Assembly: GCA_001692895.1 (NCBI GenBank)
Contig: KV748178.1
Coordinates: forward strand, 3,768,536 to 3,832,535
Reading direction: 5' to 3'
DNA: 64,000 bases
From: Cenococcum geophilum 1.58
Lineage: Eukaryota > Ascomycota > Dothideomycetes > Gloniales > Gloniaceae
Position numbers and translations under genes: made by a program. Position 1 is the first letter of the stretch, and every line of letters begins with the position of its first letter. The notes beneath the pieces are model-generated. The model searched no databases. It was given only the letters and a program-made list of their open reading frames with translations, and was not told the DNA's origin. Below are positions 46,649 to 59,100 of the stretch, in pieces.

Positions 46649-46716
46649 TACCTGCCTGCCTGCCTGCCTGCCTACCTACCTACCTACCTACCTACCTGTC
46701 TGTCTGTCTGTCTGTC
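46649..46716 (+). repeat. CCTG/CCTA/TCTG tetranucleotide microsatellite
   Basis: Runs of CCTG, then CCTA, then TCTG units, in series. Confidence 0.95.
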
Positions 46717-46866
46717 TATGCCTACCTATCTGTGCCTACCTATCTGTGCCTACCTGTCTGTGCCTACTTGTCTATGCCTACCTGTCTATGCCTACCTGTC
46801 TGTGCCTACCTGTCTATGCCTACCTGTCTGTGCCTACCTACCTGCCTATGCCTACCTGTCTATGTC
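46717..46866 (+). repeat. 14-bp tandem repeat
   Basis: About 10-11 units of TGCCTACCTGTCTA/G, apparently grown from the adjacent tetranucleotide array. Confidence 0.9.
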
Positions 46867-46914
46867 ACCTTNATTCGATCAATCGATCGAATCGTTTATA
46901 GTGTTCGCTGGCTG

Positions 46915-47282
46915 GTCGTTCGAACGGTTGTCGTGTGGCTCTGGCGACGGTCATCTGGCTCTGGCTCCGGCCGTCTGGCGATNACGACGGTCGTCTAGCT
47001 CTGACNGGTCATCTGGCGATGGCGACGGTCGTCTAGCTGTGGCGACGGTCATCTGGCTCTGGCTCCGGCCGTCTGGCTCTGGCGACGGTCGTCTAGCTCT
47101 GGCGACGGTCATCTGGCTCTGGCGACGGTCATCTGGCTCTGGCGATGGCCGTCTGGCGATGGCGACGGTCGTCTAGCTCTGGCGACGGTCGTCTGGCGAT
47201 GCGACGGTCGTCTGGCGATGACGACGGTCGTCTAGCTCTGACGACGGTCGTCTGGCGATGGCGACGGTCGTCCGCCGCCGTC
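46915..47282 (+). repeat. 20-bp GC-rich tandem repeat
   Basis: Units of GGCGACGGTCGTCTGGCTCT with GGCGAT interruptions, 15 or more copies. Three single N bases at 46,871-47,006 suggest assembly trouble. Confidence 0.9.
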
Positions 47283-47450
47283 GTTCCGGTGTCTCCTTAG
47301 GTAGGGAGGATGTAAGGAAGGAAGGGTAAAAAAGAGGTGGCTACCTAGTGGGATATAGGGGGGTATACTTGGCAGAGGCACGTGTAGAGGCTATCGGGAA
47401 TATAGCGGGGACCCGATAGTAATGTGTCGCACGCACACATAAAGGCTTTG
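47283..47450. other. unique spacer inside the satellite element
   Basis: G-rich unique sequence between the 20-bp and 12-bp arrays; nothing recognised. Confidence 0.5.
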
Positions 47451-47451
47451 T

Positions 47452-48425
47452 GTACAGCTTCGTGTAGAGCCTCCGTACGTAGAGCTTCGCGCAGAGCCTC
47501 GTGCAGAGCCTCGTGCAGAGCCTCTATATGTAGGAGCTTCGGTGTAGAGCTCGTAGAGCTTTGTGCAGAGCTTTGTGTAGGAGCTTCGTGCAGAGCCTCG
47601 TAGCAGAGCCTCTATATGCAGAGCTTTGTATAGAGCTCGTGTAGAGCCTCGTGCAAAGCTTCGTGTAGAGCTTTGTGTAGAGCTTCGTGCAGAGCTTCGT
47701 GTAGAGCTTCGTGCAGAGCTTCATGTAGAGCTTCGTGCAGGAGCTTCGTGCAGAGCTTCGTACAGAGCTTCGTGCAGAGCTTCGTGTAGAGTCTTGTGCA
47801 GAGCCTCTGTACGCAGAGCTTTATATAGAGCCTTGTGTAGAGCCTCGTGCAAAGCTTCGTGCAGAGCTTCGTGCAGAGTTTTATGTAGAGCTTCGTGCAG
47901 AGCTTCGTACAGAGCTTCGTGTAGAGCCTCGTGCAGAGCCTCTGTACGCAGAGCTTTATGTAGAGCCTTGTGTAGAGCCTCGTGCAAAGCTTCGTGTAAA
48001 GCTTCGCGCAGAGCTTCGTGTAGAGCTTCGTGTAGAGCTTCGTGCAGAGCTTCGCGTAGAGCCTCGTGCAGAGCCTCTGTACGCAGAGCTTCGTGTAGAG
48101 CCTTGTGTAGAAGCCTCGTGCAAAGCTTCGTGTAGAGCTTTGTGTAGAGCTTCGTGTGAGCTTTGTGCAAGGCTTCGTGTAGAGCTTTGTGCAGGGCTTC
48201 GTGTAGAGGCCTCGTGCAGAGCCTCTGTACGCAGAGCTTTGTGTAGAGCCTTATTATAGAGCCTCGTGCAAAGCTTCGTGTAGAGCTTCGTGTAGAGCTT
48301 TGTGTAGAGCTTTATGTAGAGCTTTATGTAGAGCTTCGTGCAGACCTTTATATAGAGCCTCGTGCAGAGCCTTTGTACGCAGGAGCTTCGTGTAGAGCCC
48401 GTGCAGAGCTTCGTGCAGAGCTTTT
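47452..48425 (+). repeat. 12-bp satellite with higher-order units
   Basis: About 80 units of AGCTTCGTGCAG/AGCTTCGTGTAG. A marker variant GCCTCTGTACGCAG recurs at 47,803, 47,938, 48,073, 48,221 and 48,369 (spacing 135, 135, 148, 148), showing a higher-order repeat. The period is a multiple of three, so long ORFs of repeated peptides appear on both strands; they are not genes. Confidence 0.95.
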
Positions 48426-48608
48426 GTGGTATTTTTGTTGCAGCTGAAAATTAGGGTTTAGCAATTTGCGGCGATTTGCACGAGTAGCCTGGTGTGTTTG
48501 TAGTAAATCGCTGCAAATCGCCGCAAATTGCCAAAAATTTGCGACTTACGCAGGTTTTTGCAGACCCGATTTTCGCTTCGACAACTGGCCCAAAAAAAAA
48601 TTTCCTGA
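48426..48608. repeat. right subterminal and terminal region of the satellite element
   Basis: Contains GCAATTTGCGGCGATTTGC and AAATCGCTGCAAATCGCCGC, inverted relative to the left side, then the terminal A run and CCTGA. Confidence 0.6.
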
Positions 48609-48762
48609 CGAGAGTATAAGGATAGCCGTACTACTTATATTCAGACTTCCCTAAGCGGCATATCTTTTATAAAAAGTAGCGAAAATGGCGTCCTTATTAG
48701 TAAAGTACTATAATAGGCCATATATTATTACTACAGCCCTATTATAGGGAAGAGGTTTTACT
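48609..48762 (+). pseudogene. Helitron fragment between Rep and helicase
   Basis: Continues from 'QH' at 46,209 as PDES..., then KVAKMASLLVKYYNRPYI and GRGFTYPL. This corresponds to the linker before 'GERFYLRLLL' in the family. Cut by a MITE at 48,765. Confidence 0.55.
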
Positions 48763-48764
48763 TA

Positions 48765-49071
48765 TCCCTTGACCCGTTAGGGCGAGCAGAGGGGAAGGCC
48801 CGTGCGCGAACACCAGAATCAGAACAACGCGTAGAATTCAACCATCAAATACACCACCACCATGCCTTCTAATCACGCTAGACTTAATGCAGATCTTGTT
48901 CGGAAGACTCAATGTAAGATTCCCCCAAATAAAACGGCGAAAACCCCCCCCCCCCCGAAGCCTTAGCCACTCTCCGATTTTTGTATTCCTAAGCACGGCT
49001 ACCGAATCCCACTGATTTGATTGGTGGGCTCTTATCGATAACCTGCGTGCCCAAGTTAACGGGTTAAGGGA
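48765..49071. mobile_element. 307-bp MITE (TA target), RIP-free, with possible exon start
   Basis: Inverted ends TCCCTTGACCCGTTA and, on the minus strand, TCCCTTAACCCGTTA, flanked by TA on both sides (48,763-48,764 and 49,072-49,073). Removing it joins GFTYPL to LLLRSVPSPTSF of the Helitron. Inside, ACCACCACC precedes ATG at 48,860 with 17 open codons (MPSNHARLNADLVRKTQ), then GTAAGA, a consensus intron start. Contains a run of 14 C. Likely a non-autonomous Tc1/mariner-type element. Confidence 0.75.
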
Positions 49072-49073
49072 TA

Positions 49074-49618
49074 GCTGCTACTAAGGTCTGTTCCTAGCCC
49101 TACCTCCTTTAAGGACCTCTGTACTATTACTAGTATAGTTTATTTAACCTTTTAGACCGCTTACGTGGCCTTAGGGCTACTAAAGGATAATTATAAGTGG
49201 ATTAATTACTTAACGGAGGCCTATGTTTTTACTATTGGCGCCTAGCTACGCTCCTTATTTATAACCACTTTGCTTTACAGCCCTATTATAGAGCTAGTTG
49301 CTTTATAGGACCGCTTTAAATAGTCTATTTATAATATTCTGCCTTACTTTCTAGCCTACTAACTTAATCCTCCTCCTATTATTAGCGAGGACAATAACGC
49401 CTATACCTTATCTATTAGATACTTACGGATTAGTAAAAGACGCTTATATACTATAACCTACCCTAATTTTAGCACTAGTAGGGTATTATTATAAAGGGAA
49501 GTAACCCGCTTTTTATAGCGGAGCTATTACAATATAACTATATAGAGGAAGGACGATAGTTTATTAAGCTACACTAGTAGCTAAATACAGATTAGGTAGC
49601 ATGCTTTAATACTATTAT
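49074..49618 (+). pseudogene. Helitron helicase, N-terminal part
   Basis: Reads SPTSFKDLCTITSIVYLTF, then WINYLTEAYVFTIGA and LRSLFITTLLYSP (about 49,100-49,290), the conserved stretch ahead of the Pif1-like helicase in fungal Helitrons. It ends ...ALILL at the Gypsy-A copy 2 insertion and continues at 63,310. Confidence 0.8.
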
Positions 49619-49921
49619 TATAACAGGACTAGCCCAGTTATAGTAGGAATGTCTTAGTAAAACACTCGACAGACGAATTCCAACGCTTTGACCGAATTCT
49701 GCCAGATCAATCAAATTACCGAAGTCCGTCAAAGACCGCGTGCGTATATACGCACGCATCGACCACTAAGCCCCTAACTATTTAATTATATAATTCTCTT
49801 ATTATTCCTTTCTCTTCTTTACGCAATGTCTTATTCTTAGCAAGAACTATATACCCTTAGATTTAGATAGAATTTATATTATTCCTTTAAATCTTCCCTA
49901 AAGTCTCTCCGCGCCCTTATA
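49619..49921 (+). repeat. 5' LTR of Gypsy-A copy 2
   Basis: 303 bp, 31 bp shorter than copy 1 LTRs because an internal CTAAATTCTGCTAG-type repeat is missing. Confidence 0.9.
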
Positions 49922-49934
49922 TTACATTATATTA

Positions 49935-51030
49935 ATACTAATACCCTTAAAATAGCAAACAAACTTAAATCCGCCACGTTAACTATTATAGCCCTAGTTA
50001 GGGAATAAATAACTATAATATAACAGTCCTTTATAGATGCCTTAGCCTAGTAACGAACTATACTAAAAGCTTAGTATTAGTAATTAATTAAAGTAATATA
50101 TAAAGAACTCTACGACGCTAAAGTACTTATATTAGAGACCCTAATAGCAATACCTATAAATAAAATTAAAATAACTATATATAAACCCGACCTATTAAAT
50201 ATAAACCCTAAACTAGTAATAGCAGCTTAACCTATACCTGTAATAAACTTAGTACCTACTATAAAATCTAAAAAGCTCCCTAACCCTCTAATGTTTAATA
50301 GAAATTAAAATAACCTACGTCCCTTTATAACTAAGCTCCGTTTTAAACTTTTAATAAACTATAACTAATACCCTATTAAAGCTAGCAAGATTAGCTATAG
50401 AATATTTTATTTAAGTAAAGACACTATATAAACTATAGACCCATTCTTCCGTAATAGCACCTTTATTAATTTTAAAATCTTTATCTTTCTACTAAAACGA
50501 ATATATAATAACGCCAGCCGCGAATATATAGCTATTACTAAATTTAAAAACCTATAATAACGGAACCGAGACTTTACTAGCTTCTTTTTGGAATTTTTAG
50601 GCCTTATTAGTAAACTAGATTAGAATAAAGCCGCTAGAGTTACTACTCTCCGTTAAGCTATTTCGGATAAAATTAGAGCATAGTTAGTAGGCAGAGAACT
50701 GCTAAAGGACTTACCCAAATTTGCTATAATATATTAACGAATTAATAAGGACCTTTAATATAATAAACAGACTCGTTTCCTAAAGCTAACCACACCTTAT
50801 ATTTAAAATTTTATAAAACTAGTATATACCCTAAAGCGCGATCTATCTCTAAGACCTAAAAGCCCTATATATAACCCTATAGACCTTAATGCTACCTAAT
50901 TCTATGCACCCTTAGGAACTAATGAATAAAGAACACAAGCCGCAAATAGAGAATGCTTTAGATGCGGTAAAAAGGGATATATTTAAAGAAATTACCGAAC
51001 TTACCCTTTTAAAAAGGTCTGCCGTAGCTC
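49935..51030 (+). pseudogene. gag: gag of Gypsy-A copy 2
   Basis: Uninterrupted counterpart of the split gag of copy 1. It passes through NLRPFIT-KLRFKLL at the site where Copia-4 sits in copy 1. FTSFFLEFLGLISKLD and AIIY-RINKDLQYNKQTR follow. The zinc knuckle at about 50,950-51,000 reads ECFRCGKKGYI-stop-RNYRTYPF: the first two Cys are kept, His and the last Cys are Tyr. Confidence 0.85.
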
Positions 51031-51239
51031 CTCTTAGTCCTTAAGTTGTACTTATTTTATAAATTATACTTAATTGCCATAAAGCGCCTTACCTTTAGTT
51101 AATTTAGAAAACGAATTATCCTAGGGCTAAGTCGCGCCTTAGGATAAGAAGTGGAAGAGTATAAGTATCTAGGCTCTTTTAGCGCTAATATATAATATAA
51201 CTCCCTTAATATACTTAGCGAAATTTAAATACTTAAAAA

Positions 51240-54200
51240 ATAAAAGGAAAGTATAAGTCCTTATAGATAGCAGAGCTACTAGTATAGGCTTTATTAATAT
51301 AAACTACGCAAAAACTTAACGCTTAAATTTAAAGAAACTTAATAAGCCCTAGGGCCTATAAGGCTTTAATAGTAAGCCTTTAATATACGGCGAACTAACG
51401 TATTACGCTCTTATAAAGATGCGAATAGGCGAATACCTTAAATATATTTCCCTATTTATAATACCCTTAAAGTATTATAAGGTAATACTTAAATATAGAT
51501 AGCTAAAACGATATAACCCTTTAATTAGCTGGGTTAAAGAAATACTAAAATTCCGTATAACCTATTGCCAAAGTTATTACTTAAAATACTACTTACTCTA
51601 TAAATATGCATATAACTATTTAAACTTAATATAATATAAATTACCCTTACTATAAACCTTAAACTAATATAATAAAGTTATAACTACTAATTACGGTAAA
51701 GAATGCGAAGATAATATATTAAAACCCCTTAAAATTTATATAGTACAAGCCGCACCCTTTTATTTATTAGTAAGAAAATAAGATTATAAGATCTTTACTA
51801 TAACACTAAAAGATATTAAGAAGGCGTTAGAACCGAAGTAATATATTAACCCCTAACCTATTATACCTAAAGAATATTATAATCTAATTAATATATTTAA
51901 GAAATAATTCGCAGACTAACTACCCCTATATTAAAATAAGCACGATTTTAAAATAGAACTTAAACCTAATATAACGCTAAAGTTTGGCCCGTTATATGGT
52001 ATATTGTGAGAAGAGCTGCTAGTAATATAATAATACCTCGAAGTACACCTAAAGAAAGGATTTATTCGCCTTAGTTAATTACTATTTACTTTACTTATAC
52101 TATTTATTAAGAAACCTAAAGGAGGCTTAAGGTTCTATGTTAATTATTAAGCCCTAAATATAATTATAATTTAAAACCGATATCCAATTCCTCTACTTTA
52201 AGAAACGCTTAACTACTTAATAAAAGCACAATACTTTATAAAGCTTGATGTAGTTACTACCTTTAATTAAATCCGTATTTATAAAGGAGATAAGAAGTAT
52301 ACGGCTTTCTATATATAATGGGGACTTTTTAAATACCTAGTAATGCCGTTTAGTGTAAAAAATGGTCCTAGTACGTTTTAGTAATACGTTAATAATACGC
52401 TTCGCGAATTCCTTAATATATTTATTACTACGTATATTAATAATATCTTAATTTATTCGTCTTTGCTTTCTAAATATTAGAAGTATATCTAAATAGTCTT
52501 TAAACGCCTACAAAACGCGGGCTTATAATGCGATATTAAGAAATGCAAGTTCTATACATCTAAAGTCACATACTTAGGCCTAATTATATCCCGTAATAGA
52601 ATTAAAATAGACCTTAAGAAAATCGCTATAATTATAAACTAAGAAAGTCCTAGTAGTATATAAGACATCTAAGGATTTCTAAGATTTACAAATTTCTACT
52701 ATTAATTTATTAATTACTTCTTAAAAATTATTTAGCTATTAGTAAACTTAATAAGGAAGAATATAAGATTTAAATAGACTACTAAATATAAATAAGCTTT
52801 TAACGACCTAAAATATCGTTTTATAACTACTTTAATTCTTATCTACTTTAATCTAGACCTTAAATATATCGTTAAAACAGACTTATCTAATTATATACTA
52901 GGAGGAGTATTATCGCAATATAATAAGAACGCCGAGCTGCGCCTAGTAGCCTTTTTCTTTTAGAAACTTACCCCTATTAAATTAAACTATAAGATATATA
53001 ATAAGGAACTACTTATATTTATTAGATGCTTTAAATAATAGCGTCTAGAACTTAAAGAATTATTATTCCTAATACGCGTATTAACAGACTATAAAAACCT
53101 ATAGTACTTTATAACTATAAAGCAATTAATATAGCGCTAAATTTATTAGGCCAAATACCTCTTATAATTTAACTTTAAAATTACGTACTAACTTAGCAAA
53201 CTTAATTAGAAGCCTAACTTATTAATATAACAATTATAGGACTTACCTATAAACACCTCTAATAAACGAATTATAAATTAATTATAAATTTTACTGCCCC
53301 CTAAACGCTTTAAGAAACTACGCCCTATATTTCTAAACGTAGAGCTTAATAGAAATAAATAAAAAATTAATAAATGGGACATAGAAATTAATAAATTAAT
53401 AGAGCATAATTATAAGAATAACCCCTAGATAGTAGATATAATAAAAGCAATTTAAATAGGGAAATGGCAATATAAGAATATTACACTCACTAAATGCGAA
53501 ATCCGTAATAATTGGTTATACTATTAATAGAAGATAGTAGTCCCGAATTCCAAACCCTTATAATTTAAGATACTTAAATTTATATATAATTCCCCTATAG
53601 TAGGACATCCTGGCCGTATAAAAACCTATAAGATTATCTAATAAGTATATTACTGGCCTATAACATATAACTATATATAAAAATACGTTTAAGTATATAG
53701 AATATACGTGCGTAGAAAGACCTCTTATATAAAGAAGTAAGAAGTACTTTAACTATTGCCAATTCCAATATAAAGATGGCGAGATATCTTAATCGACTTT
53801 ATAGTTAACCTGCCTAACAGTAATAGGTCTATAAATATTATAGTAGTTATTAACTATCTTATAAAAATGCGATATATAATTCCTATAAACTTAATTAATA
53901 TAATATCGGTAGCCGAATGTTTTATTAAATACGTTTTTAAGCTATACGGACTTTTTAATTTAATAATATCTAACTATAAAAGCCAGTTTGTTTTAGACTT
54001 CTGGCAAACCCTATATAAACAATTAAGTATATAAATACGACTTTTAACTGCATTTTATCTAGAAATAGATAGTTAAACTGAAATTGCAAACGTAATTATG
54101 GAATAATACCTATAAATATACTGCTTATACCTATAAGACAACTAGGAAAAGTAGCTACCTTTAGCTAAGTTTACTGTAAATAATATAAGAAATAAATTAA

Positions 54201-54556
54201 TAGGCGTAACGCTGTTCTACGCAACCTATAGATAAAACCCTTAACTTAGATTTAAACTATAACCTAAAATTAATACAATAGGACCTATAATTAAGAGAAT
54301 TTAACTAATTAACGTATATAACTTCGCTAATTAAATAAAGCAGTTAACGGAACTATTATAAAGTAAATTAGCGTACGCTTAAACGGTATAGGAATAGTAT
54401 ATAAACAAAGAATAAGCTCTTACGTAGGACTTTAAAGAAGGTAATATAGTTTACCTAAATATACAAAACCTAAAGACTTAACGACCCCTAAAAAAACTAG
54501 ACTAGAAGTTTACGGGCCTATACTAAATTAAGAAGAAACTAAGCCTATATACTTAT
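51240..54556 (+). pseudogene. pol: pol of Gypsy-A copy 2 up to the Gypsy-5 insertion
   Basis: Protease LIDSRATSIGFINI near 51,260. RT 51,950-52,690: FNIKCGPLYG-type start, KGFI, LFIKKPKGGLRFYVNY, FIKLDVVTTFN (first Asp kept here), YLVMPFSVKNGPSTF, and TYINNILIYSS (both Asp of 'DD' are Asn). RNase H from about 52,860: IVKTDLSNYILGGVLSQ, intact catalytic TD. Integrase with AGRIKTYKII-type zinc region near 53,610 and core to 54,260. The frame is cut at 54,556, two residues after KPIY, and resumes at 62,284. Confidence 0.85.
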
Positions 54557-54886
54557 TGTAACGGAATTCCCTAGAAGGTATATATTAGATAAGACAGAAG
54601 GAGGTCTTATCTATATTCTATCTACGTTCTAGAAGATATAGTTAGACAGATAAGGGGCAAAGGGTTTCGCTAGTGTCTTAAAAGGATTATATAGGGAGCT
54701 AGTTCTCCTCTAGAGAAGAACTAGCAATTAGTCTCTAAATAGAAGTGGTTAAAAGCATTTGTCCTTTAATACGTAAAACTTATTCTACCTTTAACTTACC
54801 TTTTACTTACCCTTAACCTACCTTCTACTTACCAATAACACTGTTAATTAGATAATTATACGTTCTGGTTAGGCTGGCCTCTTACA
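54557..54886 (+). repeat. 5' LTR of Gypsy-5
   Basis: 330 bp, TGTAACGGAATTCC...CCTCTTACA. Pairs with 61,949-62,278. Confidence 0.9.
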
Positions 54887-54934
54887 ATTCTAATTACTTA
54901 TAATCCATTAGGAACGTACGGCTATTAATTAATA

Positions 54935-56150
54935 ATGACGGACTATACTTCTATACCCTATAAAGCAACGCCCTTACCATAGGAGGCTTAGAGAGTCTCC
55001 TTAGAGGAGCACATTCCCTCTACTTATAAAAGAGTAGACTAAAAAGCCATAGCTGGTCTGTTTAACTTTATAAGACCTTTAAAAACGATTACCGCTGGGG
55101 AATTATTAGAGAGGTCGCTATATAAGACCTTATAAAAAATAAAGGAGTTAGAGATATAATTAAGATAAGTATATTAAGACTACTAAGAACAATTATAAGG
55201 ATAATTAGGGGAAGTATAGACACTCCAGACACGAAGCGGACTCAAAGGGGTAATGCTATACTACGTTGTAACGTTAGAAAACCCTAAATTTCGTATAAAG
55301 GAACCTAATAAGTATTATAGTAACAGTCTCCGGAACTATAATCGTTTTATCTATTAATATAAAACTAAGTTTCGGCTAGATCCGAAACGTTACTCTAATA
55401 AGTATAATTAGATATTAATTACTTCTACCTTCCTATATAGCACCATTAAGAGTTTATAGACACGCTATAAGAAGAAACTTACTATACCTTTTAAATTTAG
55501 CAAACTTAGGACCTGGTTAGTTAATTAGGTCCAAGACCCTACTAATTAAGGGATAGACTATAACTAGCGATACTAAAACGCCAAATAGTAGGATAGTTAG
55601 ACTGTGGTCCAGTTTATAAACTACTTAGAAGAACTAGAAGACAATATACCCTACTTAGATCTATAGGATAACGCTATACAACTTTACTAGCTACTCGCTA
55701 AGCTATAACCTAAGATTTAATAGGCCATATAAGAGAAGGGCAAAATTCCTACCTTTTAAGAAAAGCCCATCTCTAAAGCTACTTAGATTAAAAATACTAA
55801 AAAAGACCATCTAGGTAAGTGAAAGGAATAAAACACTAACGATAAAGAGCGTAGGACTAGACCTAGCTTTAATAATAGGGGCAGATTCTAACCTAACCGC
55901 TCTATAAAAGGATAACGTAAGTAGGCCTTATAGCCCTAGAGCAACGCTAGTTAACCCTAAAATAATAATAGGCAGAGACCTAATCCGTAAAAGGGGAACT
56001 GGGAGATACGTACCTGTTATAACTACGGCAAGAAGGGCTATATAAGCCGCTTTTACCGGCAGAAGAAGTAAGAGTCGGCCTAATTAGGAAAAGAGACAGC
56101 CTAGTAGATCTTTACTCCCTTATACTAGGCTAGTAAGAGAAGGAGGAAGT
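54935..56150 (+). pseudogene. gag: gag of Gypsy-5
   Basis: ATG at 54,935 (MTDYTSIPYKATPLP, then stop). The core reads NPKFRIKEPNKYYSNSLRNY and KFRLDPKRYSNKYNQI (about 55,280-55,410), TVVQFINYLEELEDNIPYL near 55,600, an Arg/Asn/Gln-rich stretch, and a zinc knuckle at 56,015-56,062 reading CYNYGKKGYISRFYRQ (family CxxCxxxxHxxxxC; only the first Cys is left). It would form the particle and bind RNA. Stops at Gln codons. Confidence 0.8.
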
Positions 56151-56189
56151 AAACTGCTGTATGGTTATTCCTGTCTCTATTTAAGTTAA

Positions 56190-59100
56190 TAATAAATAGG
56201 TAATATAAGACTACCTTATAGACAGCGGCGCGAGTATAGGGTTTATTTCTTAATTACTAGTAAAAGAATTAGATTTAGACCTTAGCGGCTTATAGGTATG
56301 CACCGCTTAAAGTATTAGAGGCTATTAGATTCCGTACTATAGGGAATAAACATTTCCTATTACTAGCTAGGACCGCAACGGTCTATAGAATACGTAAGAG
56401 ATACACTTCTACGCCGCAGAAATTAAGGGGTATAACCTTGTTTTAGGATATCTATAGCTTTGCCAAGTTAATCCAGACATTAATTGGCCTTTAGCCTTAT
56501 ATTAACACCGGAAGTCTTAATTACGTATTATAGTTAAGGATTAAGAGACTTTCCTAAGCTATATATAAGAAGAAGGGTGGGCATATACTATATATGCCAC
56601 TCTTAACCCTAAGAATAAAGATATAGGGTATTTATTTTTAGATATCCGGCTATACGCAGTTAAGGAACTAAAAATTCCGCAGGAATATGCGGACCTAAAA
56701 GAGGTTTCTAATAAAGAGGCTGCATAAACCTTACCTAACACTATATTAGTTAAGCATAAGATAAATATAGGGGATAAGCAACCTCCTTTCGGACCACTAT
56801 ATAACTTATTAGAAAATAAGCTGGCTGTATTATATTAGTATATAGTAAATAATCTTTAAAAAGGATGGATTTAGCCCTCTATAAGCCCGGTAGGGGTACC
56901 AATTATATTTATACTAAAGAAGGACAGGACCCTTTACCTTTATATTAACTATTAGGCGCTTAATAGGATTACTATAAAGAATTACTACCCGCTACCCTTA
57001 ATAGGGGAGCTTATTAATAGGCTATTGGGCGTAAAAATATTTATAAAACTAAATCTAAAAGATATATACTATTAAATCCGGATTAAAGCTAGCAATAAAT
57101 AGAAAACGGCGTTCTAAATATAGTACGGCCACTTTAAGTACCTAGTAATGCTATTTAGACTTACTAATGCACTAGTGACATTTTAGGCCTATATTAATAA
57201 GACATTATTAGGCCTATTAGATACGATATATATAGTCTACCTTAATAATATTATAGTCTACTCTAATAACTATAAAGCATATACGCACTACGTATAAATA
57301 GTACTAGAAAGACTACGGAAATATAAGCTCTATATAAACCTAAAAAAATGCTCTTTTTATATTACTAGTATTAATTTTCTAGGCTTTATTATTAGCGTTA
57401 ATAAAGTGTTAATAGAGAAAAGCTGGGTAAACGCTATTAGGGAATAGCTATACCCTATAACGTTTAGAGAAGTATAAATTTTCTTAAGTACAGCAAACTT
57501 CTACCAAAGGTTTATTATTTACTATTTATAAGTAATACTCCTAATTACTAATCTACTAAAAGGATCTAAGAATAGCAAGAAGTTAAAACCCTTTATATTT
57601 AGGGAAGCTGTTAAGCAGGTAATAGACCGGTTAAAGGATTTATTTATATCGGCGCCTATTCTAATACACTTCTACTAGGAGCTACGTATATACTTTAAAA
57701 CGGATGCATCCGGCTTTACCCTAGGGGTAATTATATCTTAATTAAAAGACGGAGAATAGTATCCTATAGCGTTTTAGTTAAGGAAAATAACCCCTGTAGA
57801 GCAGCGTTATATAATGCACAACTAAAAGCTGCTCGCGATAATCGCAGCAATAAAGCACTAGCGACATTACTATATAGGAAGTAATTATCCTATTAAAGTC
57901 CTTATAGACCATAATAACCTAGAATACTTTATAACTATAAAGGTATTAAGCGGTCGACAAGCAAGATAGGTAGAGGTACTATTACAGTATAACTTTAAAA
58001 TTATATACTACCTAGAAAAGATAAATCCTGCTAATAGGTTATTAAGACGTCCGGATTATAAGATAGGGAGGATTTAGAACAGCATAGGGGAAATAATCCC
58101 TATATTGCAAAATTTACTTAAAAAGAAAGAAGACTCTTTCCCTAGAACTATAGAATTTCGTAGTAGGGTAGAGGTCCTAGTAATATAGCTATAAAGCAAC
58201 ACAATTATAGAGCCGTAGGATATAGTTATAGACTAGGTTATAGACCAAGCAGACGTTATAAAGTTGGCGTACCCTAGAATTAGCGAGAATTCTGCGGGAT
58301 ATGCTAAAGGTGTCGCGGCACCTTTAACTTAACGGCGTATTAGCTGCGAGTTTTCGGATCTAAAGGGGATAGGTAAGATACCTATCTATAGCGTAGCATA
58401 CTGCATAACAGTAGGAGAATCTACTGGCACTAATAGTTTAAAATATCTCGTGCTACGCCTTAAGTTTATAATGGCGGTAGGCGAAACGGAAGTAAGTAAT
58501 CTGTATAAAACCTTTCTAAATCTTCTTCTTTAAGCTTAATAAAGGGATGCCTTCGCCTTTGGGGAGAGGTAGAAAGATATAGTAGAGACTAACTTAGCCG
58601 GAGTTACTAAGAAGCTATAGTAGCAAGACTAAAAGGGTTTATTACGCTTTAAGGGTGCTATATATATCCCAAAGGACCAAGTAATTTAAGACGAAATTCT
58701 AAAGGTCTTTTATAACAACCCTCTTAGGGGTTACTACGGTGCTAACAGAACCCTTAAGGCTGTTTAAAGGAAATACTTTTAGGATGGAATGTTTAAAAAG
58801 GTTAAGGACTATATATTAAGGTGTAATATGTGCTAAAGGATATAAATATCTAGGTATCGCCTATATAGTAAGTTATTAGTGCTTTCTATTCTATAGGGAC
58901 CTATATTAGAATTAATAATGGATTTTATTATAGGCTTACCCCCTACTAAGATAAGAACTAGAGAGGTTGCTAATACTATTCTAGTAATTATTAATAGGTA
59001 TATAAAGTTTTTAGGATACTTTACTATTATAATAACGATTACGGCAGTAGAACTAGTAGACCTGTTTTTAAAATAGTAGCTCTTATTTAGCACGCTAAGG

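Larger units (their letters stand above)
46210..48608. mobile_element. satellite-filled element with terminal inverted repeats, RIP-free
   Basis: About 2.4 kb inserted in the Helitron frame. The ends are inverted: TCAGGATTTTTTTTTGTGGC on the left and, on the minus strand, TCAGGAAATTTTTTTTTGGG on the right, then GTTGT on both. Subterminal copies of GCAAATTGCCGC / GCAAATCGCCGC are in inverted orientation. The inside is almost only tandem repeats of 4, 9, 12, 14 and 20 bp. No transposase. No clear target duplication. It shows no RIP decay although both sides do. Confidence 0.65.

Noticed and set aside
46718-47176. Open frames across the 14- and 20-bp repeats
   Set aside because: They run through tandem arrays and ambiguous bases.
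47626-48259. Open frames of 149-174 codons on both strands with repeated Arg/Glu/Cys/Ala peptides
   Set aside because: They are products of a 12-bp satellite whose period is a multiple of three; all frames and both strands stay open, with no start context or known domain.
58833-59093. 86-codon minus-strand open frame
   Set aside because: Antisense to the Gypsy-5 integrase core (IMDFIIGLPPT on the plus strand).
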